This document shows, in pieces, positions 5,641 to 5,677 of a stretch of 5,677 nt of DNA. The translations under genes and the position numbers were made by a program. Under the pieces are notes generated by a model that saw only the letters and a list, made by a program, of their open reading frames with translations, ran no database searches and was not told where the DNA came from. Position 1 is the first letter of the stretch. Every line of letters begins with the position of its first letter. The stretch is taken from positions 1-5,677 of the forward strand of contig JAFABO010000159.1 in assembly GCA_023426005.1 (NCBI GenBank), read 5' to 3'. This DNA is from Bacillota bacterium. Lineage in GTDB: Bacteria > Bacillota > Clostridia > Acetivibrionales > DSM-1351.

Positions 5641-5677
5641 TGTATAATGACAAAACCTTGGTTTGCAAGGAATGTGG
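5641..5677 (+). CDS. Small zinc-ribbon protein, N-terminal fragment (3' end outside window)
   Basis: The frame begins at ATG 5641 with GAGGGG 8 nt upstream and a good promoter before it. The 12 full codons read MYNDKTLVCKEC, giving the first zinc-ligand pair Cys9-x-x-Cys12. This start closely resembles that of a short, widespread clostridial zinc-ribbon family ('YEDKTLVCKDCG...') whose second CxxC lies further downstream. The molecular function of that family is not established as far as I know. Only 37 bases are visible, so the assignment rests on the N-terminal match. Confidence 0.7.

Noticed and set aside
1..5677. CRISPR array, tRNA, rRNA, insertion sequence or toxin-antitoxin pair
   Set aside because: No spaced direct repeats, cloverleaf sequence, transposase motifs or terminal repeats of an element were seen.

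Overview
The window looks like chromosomal DNA from a low- to moderate-GC Gram-positive anaerobe, most likely a clostridium. The reasons are strong AGGAGG-type ribosome binding sites, clostridial-looking intergenic DNA, Bacillus/Clostridium-type Ku and LigD modules, and a clostridial-type zinc-ribbon protein at the right edge. All recognised genes lie on the + strand. The taxon is inferred from memory of the families, not from a search.

Region by region: 3-149 is the C-terminal end of an ABC-transporter ATPase (LolD/MacB/FtsE type). 150-323 is a non-coding leader with unusual secondary-structure potential. 324-3159 is a tightly overlapping three-gene non-homologous end-joining (NHEJ) operon: ku, a stand-alone LigD-type ATP-dependent DNA ligase, and a stand-alone LigD-type primase-polymerase. 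Neighbouring genes overlap by 4 nt and 1 nt. 3160-3440 is a mostly non-coding gap with a possible minus-strand gene remnant and a candidate promoter for galE. 3441-4454 is galE (UDP-glucose 4-epimerase). 4527-5462 is a GT-A-fold sugar-phosphate nucleotidyltransferase starting at TTG. 5463-5640 holds a weak terminator-like hairpin, a good sigma-A promoter and an inverted repeat. From 5641 a small zinc-ribbon protein begins and runs off the window.

How the genes work together: Ku binds double-strand break ends, the polymerase fills or extends them, and the ligase seals them. In Bacillus the ligase and polymerase are one LIG-POL protein; here they are two genes in the same order. No phosphoesterase domain is present in the window. 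galE and the nucleotidyltransferase probably form a second, nucleotide-sugar unit feeding surface polysaccharide synthesis; the exact sugar is not known.

The most interesting non-coding signal is in the ku leader. A 10-nt sequence at 235-244 is the perfect reverse complement of 314-323, which is the ku Shine-Dalgarno plus all bases up to the start codon. It sits between two further hairpins. A similar arrangement (9-nt perfect arms, one of them the ribosome binding site, gap 67 nt versus 69 nt) is found before the zinc-ribbon gene, but there a promoter lies between the arms.
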